This document shows positions 1-8,664 of a DNA stretch of 64,000 nt, piece by piece. Under the pieces are notes generated by a model. It ran no database searches and had not been told where the DNA came from. It saw only the letters and a list, made by a program, of their open reading frames with translations. The stretch comes from Allosphingosinicella deserti (GTDB lineage Bacteria; Pseudomonadota; Alphaproteobacteria; Sphingomonadales; Sphingomonadaceae), in the NCBI RefSeq assembly GCF_003012735.1, contig NZ_PXYI01000009.1:1-64000 (forward strand). The letters are read 5' to 3'. Numbering within the stretch: the stretch's first letter is position 1; every line of letters starts with the position of its first letter. Made by a program: the position numbers and the translations under genes.

Positions 1-512
1 TCGCGAAGATCATTTGAATAAGGCCGCGTCATCCATGCTGGCCTCCTTCCAGCCAGCACCTTGAATCACGATCCAGGCCCTTTGGGAATCCCCTGCCAGA
101 TTCACAGAAAAATGATCATGCTCTAGCCGCCATTGCTGCCGATCCCGTCCGGAACTGCCGTTTAGCCGGACAAACCGGGGGCGCGGGCGCCCCGCCGTCC
201 AAGACAGAAGGCGGCAAAGACAGCGAAGCCGATCGCAGTGATTCGTCTGATGAACTCCGCCCATGTGGGCGGTCTCTTGGTCCCGGCACTCATGGACGCA
301 GGATCGATGGCCCCTGCGTCTCGCGGCGCCGGTCCAAATGGCCGTCGTTCAAGGCCGTCGCTGGCCGAGTGGTCACTGGACCCTAGGTCCGGAGGCACCG
401 GGTCGACCTCCTGGCGATGGCTTCGATCTCGGGCGAGAATCGCGCGACACCGAGAAGAGGAGATTTCCGCCGAGACTATTGGCCTTCATTGCCCGGACCC
501 GAATCAGGAAAT
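1..512. other. Left-edge region without a supported gene
   Basis: No convincing protein gene is visible in these bases. The open frames are short and show no family resemblance. One minus-strand frame (from about position 292) would give a 43-residue peptide with a hydrophobic stretch (TAIGFAVFAAFCLG), but it has no clear ribosome binding site. I therefore treat the stretch as intergenic sequence downstream of the minus-strand tRNA-Ser. Confidence 0.5.
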
Positions 513-602
513 TGGCGGATGGGGTGGGATTCGAACCCACGGTAGGCTTCCACCTACGGCGGTTTTCAAGACCGCTGCCTTAAACCACTCGGCCACCCAT
601 CC
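513..602 (-). tRNA. tRNA-Ser (anticodon TGA)
   Basis: Read on the minus strand, the gene begins GGATGGG, pairs with CCCATCC at the 3' end, has discriminator G and an encoded CCA. The anticodon loop CTTGAAA gives TGA, the D-arm has the class II GCCGAGTGG form, and there is a long variable arm (TAGGTGG...CCTACC hairpin) before GTGGGTTCGAATCCCAC. A 90-nt class II tRNA with TGA reads UCA-type serine codons. Confidence 0.97.
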
Positions 603-709
603 GTTGAATTTGCCTCTATGCTGCTTAAGGCCGCTCGTGCAAGCGGCGCGGCAAGCGGAGTATCGAAGCTTCGGCGGCTGTGGCAGAGGGATCAGGCGGA
701 GGCATGTTC

Positions 710-1765
710 ATGCGTATTCTCATCAAATCGGCGGCGGCGGCGCTCGCATTCGCTCTGCCTCTCGGCGGAAGTGCGGTGACGCCAGCATTTGCACAGACCG
801 GAGGCTATACCTCTGCCGGTTTCCAGACATATCTGCCGGAACTGAGGGCACAAGCGCTTCGCGAAGGTGTAAGCCGCCGCACGGTCGACCAGGTCTTCCC
901 GACGCTGGTGTTCAGCGCGCGAACGATCGAACTCGATCAGGCGCAGCCGGGCGGCACCTCGGGTTCGGTCTCGACGCCGCCGTTCGCGCCTTACCGGCAG
1001 CGGCACGTCAACCCGGCCCTGATCAGCGGTGGCGCCCGCCGCTACGCGCAGAATCTGCCGCGCCTACAGGAGATCGGCCGGCGCTACGGCGTCACGCCGT
1101 CGGTGCTCGTCGCCATCTGGGGCCATGAGACCAGCTATGGCGCGGTCACCGGCGACTTCGACCTGCTCAATTCGCTCGCCACCCTGTCCTACGAAGGCCG
1201 TCGCCGGGCGCTTTTCTCCAGCGAGTTCGTCGCCGCCCTGAAGATGATCGATCGCGGCGTCCCGCGCAGCCGTCTCAAGGGCAGCTGGGCGGGCGCGACC
1301 GGCTATCCTCAGTTCCTGCCGTCTGTTTACCTGCGGGTCGCCGCCGACGGCGACGGCGATGGTCACGCCGACATCTGGCAGAGCCAGGCCGACGCCTTGG
1401 CTTCGATCGCCAATTATCTCAGCAACGCCGGGTGGAAGCCGAATACGCCTTGGGGCGTGGCAGTGCGTGTTCCGGCGGGCTTCGACCGGTCGGCGCTCCG
1501 ATCCCGCGTTACCTCGCCGCGATGCCAGCGTGTCCATGAGCGGCATACACGCTGGATAACCGTCGCCGAATGGCGCCGCATGGGCATCGTCCTCGAAGGC
1601 AGTGCCTGGCCGCGGGACACCGAACTCGCCTCCTTGCTCGAGCCGGACGGTCCTGGCCAGACCGCCTATCTGCTGACCACCAATTACCGCACGATCCTCG
1701 ATTACAATTGCTCGAACTTCTATGCTTTGTCGGTCGGCCTGCTTGCCGACGCGGTCTCGCGCTGA
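710..1765 (+). CDS. Lytic murein transglycosylase, MltB/SLT_2 family
   Basis: Predicted periplasmic lytic transglycosylase that cleaves the MurNAc-GlcNAc bond of peptidoglycan. The protein (351 aa) starts with a signal peptide (MRILIKSAAAALAFALPLGG, cleavage after AFAQ). The catalytic glutamate is in the motif IWGHETSYG (about residue 140), followed by the family motif SYEGRR. A C-terminal block with LTTNYRTILDYNCSN and YALSVGLLAD is also typical of the MltB_2 group. I chose ATG 710 because GGAGG at 698-702 lies 7 bases upstream; ATG 704 and GTG 680 are in frame but too close to or upstream of that site. It is followed on the same strand by a PBP5-type carboxypeptidase, so the pair suits cell-wall remodelling. 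No calcium-binding EF-hand claim is made. Confidence 0.9.
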   Translation: MRILIKSAAAALAFALPLGGSAVTPAFAQTGGYTSAGFQTYLPELRAQALREGVSRRTVDQVFPTLVFSARTIELDQAQPGGTSGSVSTPPFAPYRQRHVNPALISGGARRYAQNLPRLQEIGRRYGVTPSVLVAIWGHETSYGAVTGDFDLLNSLATLSYEGRRRALFSSEFVAALKMIDRGVPRSRLKGSWAGATGYPQFLPSVYLRVAADGDGDGHADIWQSQADALASIANYLSNAGWKPNTPWGVAVRVPAGFDRSALRSRVTSPRCQRVHERHTRWITVAEWRRMGIVLEGSAWPRDTELASLLEPDGPGQTAYLLTTNYRTILDYNCSNFYALSVGLLADAVSR

Positions 1766-1851
1766 ACGCTGGCGAAGCGCGGGCCAAGCGGTTAAGATCG
1801 CGCCGATTGCGTGCCAAGCCGTCCATTCGTACCAAGGATTCTGTTCAAGCC

Positions 1852-3024
1852 ATGAAGCGTAACGCTCTCATCATCCTGGCTTTCGGGGCCGCCATCTCAC
1901 TTCCCGCGAGTGCTGCGGCACCGCCGTTCGATACGGCGGCCAAAGTCGCCTTCATGATCGATCTCTCGTCGGGCGCCGTTCTTTACCAAAAGAATGCGGA
2001 CGTTCGGATGCCGCCGGCCTCGATGGCCAAGATGATGACGAGCCACATCGCGCTCAATCTGCTCGAGAAGGGCGATCTGAAGCAGAATCAGATGTGCACG
2101 GTGCGGCCGGAGACCTGGCAGAAATGGCACGGCCCGGCCGCGGGCTCGACCATGTTCCTTTCACCCGGAGAACAGGTCAGCGTCGACAATCTGCTGAAGG
2201 GAATCGTGACTCTGTCGGGCAACGACGCCAGCGTCGTGCTCGCCGAGTGCATCGCCGGTACCGAAGAAGCCTTCGCGGCCCTGATGAACGAGGAGGCGAA
2301 ACGCCTCGGCATGACCAACTCGAATTTCGGCAATTCGAACGGCTGGCCGGACGAGGGGGTGACCTATACGAGCGCGCGCGATCTTGCGAAGCTCGCCGAA
2401 GCGACGATCGAATCCACCCCCGATCTCTACAAGCGCTACTACGAGTTGCAGAATTTCACCTGGGGCAAGACCTTGGGCTCCGGGCAGGCCATTACCCAGG
2501 CGAACCGAAATCCGATCCTCGGGCGGATTCAGGGCGCCGATGGCCTCAAGACGGGGCATACCGAAGAGGCCGGCTATGGCTTTACCGGCTCCGCGGTGCA
2601 GAATGGCCGGCGCATCATCATGGTCGTCGCCGGGCTGTCGAGCTTCAACCAGCGGATCGAGGAATCGGTCAAGTTCATGGACTGGGGCTTCCGCGCCTGG
2701 AAAGCACAGCCTTTGTTCAAGGCGGGCGAGAAGGTGGCGGATGCCCAGGTGCAGCTCGGCGGTGAGGACACGGTCGGACTTGTCGCGCCGCGCGACCTCG
2801 CCGTCACTGTTCCGGCAGGCCTCGTCAGCGGCAAGATCAAGGTCAAGGTCGCTTATGACGGTCCGATCAAGGCGCCGTTCAAGAAGGGACAGGCCGTTGC
2901 GCAGCTGATCGTGCAGAGCGGCGACACGCCACCGCAGGTGATGCCGCTGGTCGCCGACCGAGACGTCGGCGAGGCGGGCTTCTTCGGACGCATCTGGGCG
3001 GGGCTCGCCTCGCTGTTCGCCTGA
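1852..3024 (+). CDS. D-alanyl-D-alanine carboxypeptidase (PBP5/6 family)
   Basis: Low-molecular-weight penicillin-binding protein that trims the terminal D-Ala of peptidoglycan stem peptides in the periplasm. The 390-aa product has a signal peptide (ends SLPASA-A) and the three serine-enzyme motifs: SxxK as SMAK (Ser57), SGN (about residue 122) and KTG (about residue 233, LKTGHTEEAGYG). A beta-rich PBP5 C-terminal domain follows. The protein ends in an amphipathic tail (FFGRIWAGLASLFA), as expected for a membrane-tethered PBP5. ATG 1852 was chosen because the signal peptide begins there; AAGGA lies 13 bases upstream. tmk follows after 5 bases, so the two are probably co-transcribed. Whether it is orthologous to dacA, dacC or dacF cannot be told here. 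Confidence 0.93.
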   Translation: MKRNALIILAFGAAISLPASAAAPPFDTAAKVAFMIDLSSGAVLYQKNADVRMPPASMAKMMTSHIALNLLEKGDLKQNQMCTVRPETWQKWHGPAAGSTMFLSPGEQVSVDNLLKGIVTLSGNDASVVLAECIAGTEEAFAALMNEEAKRLGMTNSNFGNSNGWPDEGVTYTSARDLAKLAEATIESTPDLYKRYYELQNFTWGKTLGSGQAITQANRNPILGRIQGADGLKTGHTEEAGYGFTGSAVQNGRRIIMVVAGLSSFNQRIEESVKFMDWGFRAWKAQPLFKAGEKVADAQVQLGGEDTVGLVAPRDLAVTVPAGLVSGKIKVKVAYDGPIKAPFKKGQAVAQLIVQSGDTPPQVMPLVADRDVGEAGFFGRIWAGLASLFA

Positions 3025-3029
3025 ACGAG

Positions 3030-3653
3030 GTGCGCGGCCGCTTCATTTCCCTCGAAGGTGGCGAGGGCGCCGGGAAATCCACGCAGGTGAAGCGTCTTGC
3101 CGCGTTCCTGCGGTCCCGCGGCCTCGATGTCGTCGAGACCCGGGAACCCGGCGGGAGCCCAGGCGCCGAGGCGATCCGGCGTCTTCTGCTGGAAGGCACG
3201 GACGAGCGCTGGACCCCCGAGGGCGAGGCGTTGCTGTTCGCCGCGGCGCGCGCGGACCATGTCGCGCGCACCATCAGGCCGGCGCTCGCGCGTGGCGCCT
3301 GGGTATTGTGCGACCGCTTTCTCGACAGCTCGCTCGCCTATCAAGGCGGTGCCGGCGGTCTTGGTGCGGAGGCGATCCGGAAACTTCACGCCGTCGGAAG
3401 TGGCGGCTTCCTGCCTGATCGCACCTTGCTTATGGAGCTTCTGCCCGCGGCTGCAGCGGAGCGGCTTGCGCTACGTGACGCAGAGGGATCCGACCGGATC
3501 GGTGGCCGCGGCGAGACCTATCATGCCGGCGTCGCCTCTGCCTTCGCGGCGCTTGCCGATGCCGAACCCGACCGCTTCCGCCGGATCGATGCGAGCGGCA
3601 GTGCCGAGCAGGTGACGCAGCGCCTGATCCGGGCGATCGAGGATTTGCTGTGA
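3030..3653 (+). CDS. tmk: Thymidylate kinase
   Basis: Phosphorylates dTMP to dTDP with ATP, an essential cytoplasmic step in dTTP synthesis. The 207-aa length is normal. The N-terminus has the P-loop GGEGAGKST, then the dTMP-binding motif TREPGGSPGAE, the CDRFLDSSLAYQGG segment (DRx motif), and a C-terminal LID region (GDRIGGRG-like). The start is GTG at 3030, placed 5 bases after the stop of the upstream carboxypeptidase, with GAACGAG as a weak ribosome binding site. It sits just before holB, the usual alphaproteobacterial order (dac, tmk, holB, metG, tatD, MBL). Confidence 0.96.
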   Translation: MRGRFISLEGGEGAGKSTQVKRLAAFLRSRGLDVVETREPGGSPGAEAIRRLLLEGTDERWTPEGEALLFAAARADHVARTIRPALARGAWVLCDRFLDSSLAYQGGAGGLGAEAIRKLHAVGSGGFLPDRTLLMELLPAAAAERLALRDAEGSDRIGGRGETYHAGVASAFAALADAEPDRFRRIDASGSAEQVTQRLIRAIEDLL

Positions 3654-3681
3654 GCGGCGCGGTTGTCGGGAGCGGAACGCG

Positions 3682-4668
3682 ATGACTCCGCTTTACGGTC
3701 ATGACACGGCGGTCGCTTTCTTTCGCGACAGTCTCGACAGCGGGCGCCTGCATCATGCGTGGCTGGTCACGGGACCGGAAGGGATCGGGAAGGCGACCTT
3801 CGCCGCCAAGGCCGCGCTTCGCGTCCTTGCCGCGGGGCAGGGGGAGGTCGATGCACCCAGGCTCGACGTTCCCGATGCTCATAACGCGGCGAAACTGTTC
3901 GCGGCCGGATCGCACCCGGACCTGATGAGCCTCGAGCGGCTGGTCAAGGAGAACAGCACCACCGGCGAGCTCGCCCGCTCGATCAGCGTCGACCAGGTCC
4001 GCGGCCTCCAGCGGCTGTTTTCGACCACGGCGTCGCTCTCGCCCTGGCGGGTGGTCATCATCGACTCGATCGACGATCTCGAGCGCAACGCCGCTAACGC
4101 CTTGCTCAAGAGTCTTGAGGAGCCGCCAGCGCACAGTCTGTTCCTGCTGGTCAGCCATGCCCCGGAGCGACTGCTTCCGACCATCCGCTCGCGCTGCCGC
4201 CTGCTGCGGCTTGCTCCGCTCGACGAGGTGGCGATGGAAGGGGCGCTGCGTGCTGCACTGCCTGATGCCGACGACAGTGAGATCGCTGATCTCAAGGTGG
4301 CCGGCCACGGCTCTCCGGGACGGGCGATCGCCTTTCGCGGGCTCGACATAGCAGGTCTCGATCGCGCCATGCAGACGATTGCGCGCGAAGGTGATCCGAC
4401 CAACGCGCGCCGGGTTGCGCTTGCCCAGAGCCTCGCTCTCAAATCCGCTCAGCCACGCTACGAGGCATTTCTGGCGCGCGCACCGTCGTTGATTGCGGCG
4501 CTGGCGCGCGAGCGGCGCGGCGCGGCCCTGGCCGAAGCCATTCGTCTGTGGGAACGCGCCCAATCGCTTGCGGCCAGCGCACGCGGTCTCTCGCTGGAAC
4601 CGGAAAGCGTCGTGTTCGAGCTTTTGGGCATGCTCGCTACGCTCGCCGCCGAGCCGGGGCGCGCATAA
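3682..4668 (+). CDS. holB: DNA polymerase III subunit delta'
   Basis: Stator subunit of the clamp-loader complex of DNA polymerase III. The 328-aa protein has an AAA+ fold with a Walker A-like GPEGIGKAT near the N-terminus, the helix VIIDSIDDLERNAANALLK and the SRC-type motif (TIRSRCRLLRL) shared by clamp loaders. The four-cysteine zinc module of the E. coli subunit is absent: the matching segment (AAKLFAAGSHPDLMSLER) has no cysteines. GGAGCGG precedes the ATG. It is followed by metG after 52 bases. Confidence 0.93.
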   Translation: MTPLYGHDTAVAFFRDSLDSGRLHHAWLVTGPEGIGKATFAAKAALRVLAAGQGEVDAPRLDVPDAHNAAKLFAAGSHPDLMSLERLVKENSTTGELARSISVDQVRGLQRLFSTTASLSPWRVVIIDSIDDLERNAANALLKSLEEPPAHSLFLLVSHAPERLLPTIRSRCRLLRLAPLDEVAMEGALRAALPDADDSEIADLKVAGHGSPGRAIAFRGLDIAGLDRAMQTIAREGDPTNARRVALAQSLALKSAQPRYEAFLARAPSLIAALARERRGAALAEAIRLWERAQSLAASARGLSLEPESVVFELLGMLATLAAEPGRA

Positions 4669-4720
4669 CCGCGCAACTCGCTCTACCGCACCCGCCGGTC
4701 AGTCGCTAAAGCCCCGATTC

Positions 4721-6277
4721 ATGTCCGATCCTTTCTATATCACCACCGCAATCAGCTATCCCAACGGCCGGCCCCATATCGGCCACGGTTATGAAGCGAT
4801 TGCCGCCGATGCGATCGCCCGCTTCCACCGTCTCGCCGGGCGCGACGTCTTCTTCATGACCGGCACCGACGAACATGGATTGAAGATGGCGCAGACCGCG
4901 CGCGACCGAGGCATCACGCCGGCCGAACTTGCGTCAGAAATGTCGTCTCTTTTCCGCGCGATGGACGAGCGACTTGAGGTTTCCTTCGATCGTTTCATCC
5001 GCACCACAGAACCGGACCATCACCGCGCCAGCCAAGCCATCTGGCAGGCCATGGTCGACCGCGGCGACATCTATTTGGGTCGTTACGAAGGCTGGTATTC
5101 GGTCCGCGACGAAGCCTTTTACGACGAGAAGGAGCTCGTCGACGGAGAAGGCGGCGAGCGTTTGTCGCCGCAGGGAACGCCGGTGGAGTGGACGGTCGAG
5201 GAAAGCTGGTTCTTTCGCCTGTCTGCGTACCAGGAACCGCTGCTGCAACTCTATCGCGAGCAGCCCAATTTCATCCGCCCCGAGGCGCGCCGCAACGAGG
5301 TGATGCGCTTCGTCGAAGGCGGCCTCTCGGATCTTTCGGTTTCCCGCACGAGCTTCGACTGGGGGGTCAAGGTTCCGGGCTCCGAAAATCACGTAATGTA
5401 TGTCTGGGTCGATGCCCTCACCAACTATCTCACCGGCATAGGTTATCCCGACAATACAGATACTTATACGAAATTCTGGCCAGCCGATCTGCATATCATC
5501 GGCAAGGACATCGTGCGGTTCCACGCGGTTTACTGGCCAGCATTCCTGATGTCAGCGGCGCTCCCCTTGCCGAAGCAGGTGTTCGGACACGGCTTCCTGC
5601 TCCACCGTGGCGAGAAGATGTCGAAGTCGGTCGGCAACGTGGTCGATCCGCTCGAGCTCGCCGATGCGTTTGGCGTCGATCCGCTTCGCTATTTCCTGCT
5701 CCGCGACGTCACCTTCGGCCAGGACGGAAGCTATAGCGCGCAGGCCATCGTCACCCGCGTCAACGCCGATCTGTCGAACAGTTTCGGGAACCTGGCGCAG
5801 CGCACCTTGTCGCTCATCGCCAAGAATTGTGACGGAGTCCTGCCCAGCGGCGGACGCGGCGAGGCTGCGGACGAAGAGTTGCTGGATTTTGTGAGAGGCA
5901 CGGTTCGCGACGAAGTGCCGGCCCTGTTCCGCGATCTCGCACTCGCGCAGGGAATCGAATCGTGGCTACGGGCGGTCTTCGCGTGCAATCAATATATTGA
6001 CGCACAAGCACCATGGGCGTTGCGCAAGACCGATCCGGAGCGGATGCTGGCGGTACTCGAAACGCTTTACCAGGCGATCGCTGATCTGGCGGTTTCGATC
6101 ACGCCGATCATTCCGTCCTCTGCCGCAAAGCTTCTTGATCAAATGGGCATCCCGCCCGGAGAGCGAGATCTCGCAGCACTGGCCGATCCAGGCCGCTATT
6201 CCCGGCTCACCGCCTCGGGCTTCACGCTCCAGGCGCCCACGCCGCTTTTTCCCAGGCTCGAAGCGCCGGCGGAGTAA
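4721..6277 (+). CDS. metG: Methionyl-tRNA synthetase
   Basis: Class I aminoacyl-tRNA synthetase that charges tRNA-Met. At 518 aa it is the short form without the C-terminal dimerisation/tRNA-binding domain. The HIGH motif is PHIGHGYEA near the N-terminus and the KMSKS motif is GEKMSKSVGN at about residue 300. The connective peptide lacks the zinc-knuckle cysteines of the E. coli-type enzyme. ATG 4721 begins the conserved MSDPFYITTAISYPNGRPH; the frame is open further upstream, but that region overlaps holB and has no family similarity. The stop overlaps the ribosome binding site of tatD (GGAGTAAG ATG), so the two are translationally coupled. Confidence 0.97.
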   Translation: MSDPFYITTAISYPNGRPHIGHGYEAIAADAIARFHRLAGRDVFFMTGTDEHGLKMAQTARDRGITPAELASEMSSLFRAMDERLEVSFDRFIRTTEPDHHRASQAIWQAMVDRGDIYLGRYEGWYSVRDEAFYDEKELVDGEGGERLSPQGTPVEWTVEESWFFRLSAYQEPLLQLYREQPNFIRPEARRNEVMRFVEGGLSDLSVSRTSFDWGVKVPGSENHVMYVWVDALTNYLTGIGYPDNTDTYTKFWPADLHIIGKDIVRFHAVYWPAFLMSAALPLPKQVFGHGFLLHRGEKMSKSVGNVVDPLELADAFGVDPLRYFLLRDVTFGQDGSYSAQAIVTRVNADLSNSFGNLAQRTLSLIAKNCDGVLPSGGRGEAADEELLDFVRGTVRDEVPALFRDLALAQGIESWLRAVFACNQYIDAQAPWALRKTDPERMLAVLETLYQAIADLAVSITPIIPSSAAKLLDQMGIPPGERDLAALADPGRYSRLTASGFTLQAPTPLFPRLEAPAE

Positions 6278-6278
6278 G

Positions 6279-7052
6279 ATGTTCATCGATAGCCATTGCC
6301 ACCTGAACTACAAAGGCCTGGTCGAGACGCAGGGCGCTGTTCTGGAGCGCGCCCGCAGTGCCGGAGTCGAGCAGATGCTCAATATCTCCACCCGGCGATC
6401 CGAATGGGATGACGTCATCGCCGTCGCCGAACGCGAGCCGGACGTCTGGGCATCGGTCGGCATCCACCCGCATGAAGCAGACGCCCATGTGGACGTCGAC
6501 ACGGCGTTGCTGGTCGCACGCGCAGCCCATCCGCGTGTCGTCGGCATCGGCGAGAGTGGTCTCGATTATTATTACGACCACTCCGATCGGGAGCGGCAGC
6601 GGGCAAGTTTCCGTGCCCATGTCGCCGCATCCCGCGAGACCGGTTTGCCGATCATCGTCCACACCCGGGAAGCCGAGGCGGACACGCACGAAATCCTTGC
6701 CGATGAGATGGGGAAGGGCGCCTTCACCGGAGTGATCCACTGCTTCACCGCAAGTGCCGATTTCGCCGAGAAGGCGCTCGCGCTGGGTCTCTACATTTCG
6801 ATTTCCGGCATCGTGACGTTCAAGAATGCCAAGGATCTCCAGGAAACGGCAAGGAACATCCCGAGCGATCGACTGCTGATCGAGACCGATTCTCCGTTTC
6901 TCGCCCCGGTTCCGCATCGCGGACGCCCGTGCGAGCCGGCCTATGTCGCCGATACCGCGCGCTTCCTCGCCGCTCTGCGCGGCGAGCCGCTTGAAGCGCT
7001 CGCGGGACAGACCAGCGCCAATTTCCGTACGCTTTTCTCGAAGGCGGCCTGA
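6279..7052 (+). CDS. tatD: TatD family metal-dependent hydrolase (DNase)
   Basis: TIM-barrel metal-dependent hydrolase of the TatD/YcfH group, 257 aa; family members have 3'-5' DNase activity. Metal ligands are visible: DSHCHLN at the N-terminus, GIGESGLDYYYD (Glu), IIVHTREA (His), VIHCFTAS (His) and LLIETDSPFLAP (Asp). ATG 6279 follows the metG stop directly and uses GGAG inside the metG end as its binding site. The 3' end overlaps the next gene (TGATG), so metG, tatD and the metallo-beta-lactamase-fold gene form one translation-coupled set. Confidence 0.94.
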   Translation: MFIDSHCHLNYKGLVETQGAVLERARSAGVEQMLNISTRRSEWDDVIAVAEREPDVWASVGIHPHEADAHVDVDTALLVARAAHPRVVGIGESGLDYYYDHSDRERQRASFRAHVAASRETGLPIIVHTREAEADTHEILADEMGKGAFTGVIHCFTASADFAEKALALGLYISISGIVTFKNAKDLQETARNIPSDRLLIETDSPFLAPVPHRGRPCEPAYVADTARFLAALRGEPLEALAGQTSANFRTLFSKAA

Positions 7053-7816
7053 TGGACGTTCGCATCCTCGGTTGCGGAACTTCGTCCGGCGTTCCCCGCG
7101 TCGGCAATGATTGGGGTCAATGTGATCCGCGGCAGATCCGCAATCGTCGCCGCAGGGTCTCGATCCTTGTCCGGCACGAACGCGCGTCGATCCTGGTCGA
7201 CACCGGCCCGGATCTGCGCGAGCAATTGCTCGACGCGCAGGTTTCGGGTGTTGATGCGGTAATCTGGACGCATGACCATGCCGATCATGTTCACGGCATC
7301 GACGATCTCCGGCAGCTCTATCACGCGCGTGGGCGGCCGGTGATCGGCTATGCCCGCCAGGACACGCTGGACGTGATCCAGGATCGCTTTGCCTATGCAT
7401 TCGACGGGAAGGGGGGCTATCCCCCGGTCGTGGAAGCCAATGTCCTGCCCGATCATCTGAACGTAAGCGGCATTTCGGTCCAGACCGTGGACCTGCCGCA
7501 CGGCAGTATTCACAGCGCGGGGCTGCGCTTCGACGCGGGCGGCGGCACGATTGTCTATACGACCGATTTCAACGAGCTGACGGACCAGATGGCCTATCGC
7601 CTTGAGGATGCCGATCTGTGGATCGTCGATGCGCTGCGGCGTCGACCGCACCCGACTCATCCCCATCTCAGCCAGGTTCTCGCGTGGGTTGCGCAGCTTA
7701 AGCCCAAGCGAACTTTGCTGACCCATCTGGACAACAGCATGGATTACGACACGTTGCTCGCCGAGCTGCCCGAGGGTGTGGAGCCTGCCTATGACGGGCA
7801 GGAAATCGCACTTTGA
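7052..7816 (+). CDS. MBL-fold metallo-hydrolase (PhnP-like)
   Basis: Cytoplasmic metallo-beta-lactamase-fold phosphodiesterase-like protein, 254 aa. It has the HxHxDH metal motif as WTHDHADHVHG, a later DLPHGS histidine, YTTDFNEL aspartate and LLTHLDNSMDY histidine. The opening MDVRILGCGTSSGVPR and overall layout are those of the PhnP/YcbX-type group whose known member cleaves cyclic ribose phosphates. The substrate here is unknown; its constant place after tatD in alphaproteobacteria points to nucleotide or RNA housekeeping. The ATG overlaps the tatD stop, and the 3' end overlaps the next gene by 4 bases. Confidence 0.88.
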   Translation: MDVRILGCGTSSGVPRVGNDWGQCDPRQIRNRRRRVSILVRHERASILVDTGPDLREQLLDAQVSGVDAVIWTHDHADHVHGIDDLRQLYHARGRPVIGYARQDTLDVIQDRFAYAFDGKGGYPPVVEANVLPDHLNVSGISVQTVDLPHGSIHSAGLRFDAGGGTIVYTTDFNELTDQMAYRLEDADLWIVDALRRRPHPTHPHLSQVLAWVAQLKPKRTLLTHLDNSMDYDTLLAELPEGVEPAYDGQEIAL

Positions 7817-8412
7817 GCTCGAACGGCGACGACGCCCTGACGTTCGTCTACCTGCTGTTGCTGCTCGTTCTCGTCGCGAGCGCATTCATGGTGCGTCGTG
7901 TGCCGATCGGCCTGGGGCTCAAGATGGCAGCGGCCTGGGTGGCGATCTTCCTGGTCTTGTTCATCGGCTTCACGCTCAAGGACGATTTCGTCGCGCTTGG
8001 CAAGCGTATCCTGAATGACGGCGGCGGCGAGGCGCAGGTCGCTGCCGGCGAGGCGCTCCGCATCCGTAAATCGCTCGACGGTCACTTCTGGGTCACCGCC
8101 CGCGTCAACAATGAGAACGTGCGGTTCCTCGTCGACAGCGGCGCAACCGTCACGAGCCTCTCGGCCGAGACGGCCGCACGTGCGGGGATCGTCGGGTCGG
8201 GGGGCATGCCCGTGCTGGTGGATACCGCCAACGGAATGGTGCAGGCCCAGCGGGGCCGTATCGAGGAGATTCAGATCGGCGCGATCCGCCGGCGCGATCT
8301 GCCGGTGCATATTGCCGAGGCGTTCGGCGACACCGACGTGCTCGGCATGAACTTCCTGTCGTCCCTCTCCAGCTGGGGCGTCGAGGGGCAGTGGCTCATC
8401 CTCCGGCCCTGA
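7813..8412 (+). CDS. Retropepsin-like aspartic protease family protein (TIGR02281 type)
   Basis: Membrane-anchored protein of 199 aa. Two hydrophobic segments (residues about 10-25 and 37-53) are followed by a domain with the retropepsin-type active-site motif FLVDSGATVTSLS and a second conserved block DVLGMNFLSSLSSW. The closest family I recognise is the clan AA aspartic protease TIGR02281, of unknown substrate. The start is TTG at 7813 in the overlap TTGA with the upstream stop, which implies translational coupling; no ATG or GTG lies in a better position. The protease domain would face the periplasm if the two helices form a hairpin plus exit, but the topology is not certain. Confidence 0.82.
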   Translation: MSSNGDDALTFVYLLLLLVLVASAFMVRRVPIGLGLKMAAAWVAIFLVLFIGFTLKDDFVALGKRILNDGGGEAQVAAGEALRIRKSLDGHFWVTARVNNENVRFLVDSGATVTSLSAETAARAGIVGSGGMPVLVDTANGMVQAQRGRIEEIQIGAIRRRDLPVHIAEAFGDTDVLGMNFLSSLSSWGVEGQWLILRP

Positions 8413-8664
8413 GCGGCAAGCCTCCGTTGGCGCCGGGTTGCGCGAGGTTAGTGGTCATTCGGATCGGGCCGGCGCCGCCGCGGCCTCCCGCTACCGCGGA
8501 CTGTGCAATGTCTGGATTCAATATGCGCGCATCGCTGGGCGATGCCGCTGACAGGCGACTATAGGATCGAAGGCGAGTAGCGGCTTCGCGGCTGATGCGC
8601 GAGAGGACCGGTGATGGCACCATTCGGAGCACGGGATCACGTGCCGGAAGGCTGTCTCCCGCGT

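Noticed and set aside
162-292. Small minus-strand peptide with a hydrophobic stretch
   Set aside because: No ribosome binding site or homologue recognised; too little evidence for a gene.
238-1128. Plus-strand open frame across tRNA-Ser
   Set aside because: It runs through the complement of the tRNA gene and has no family features.
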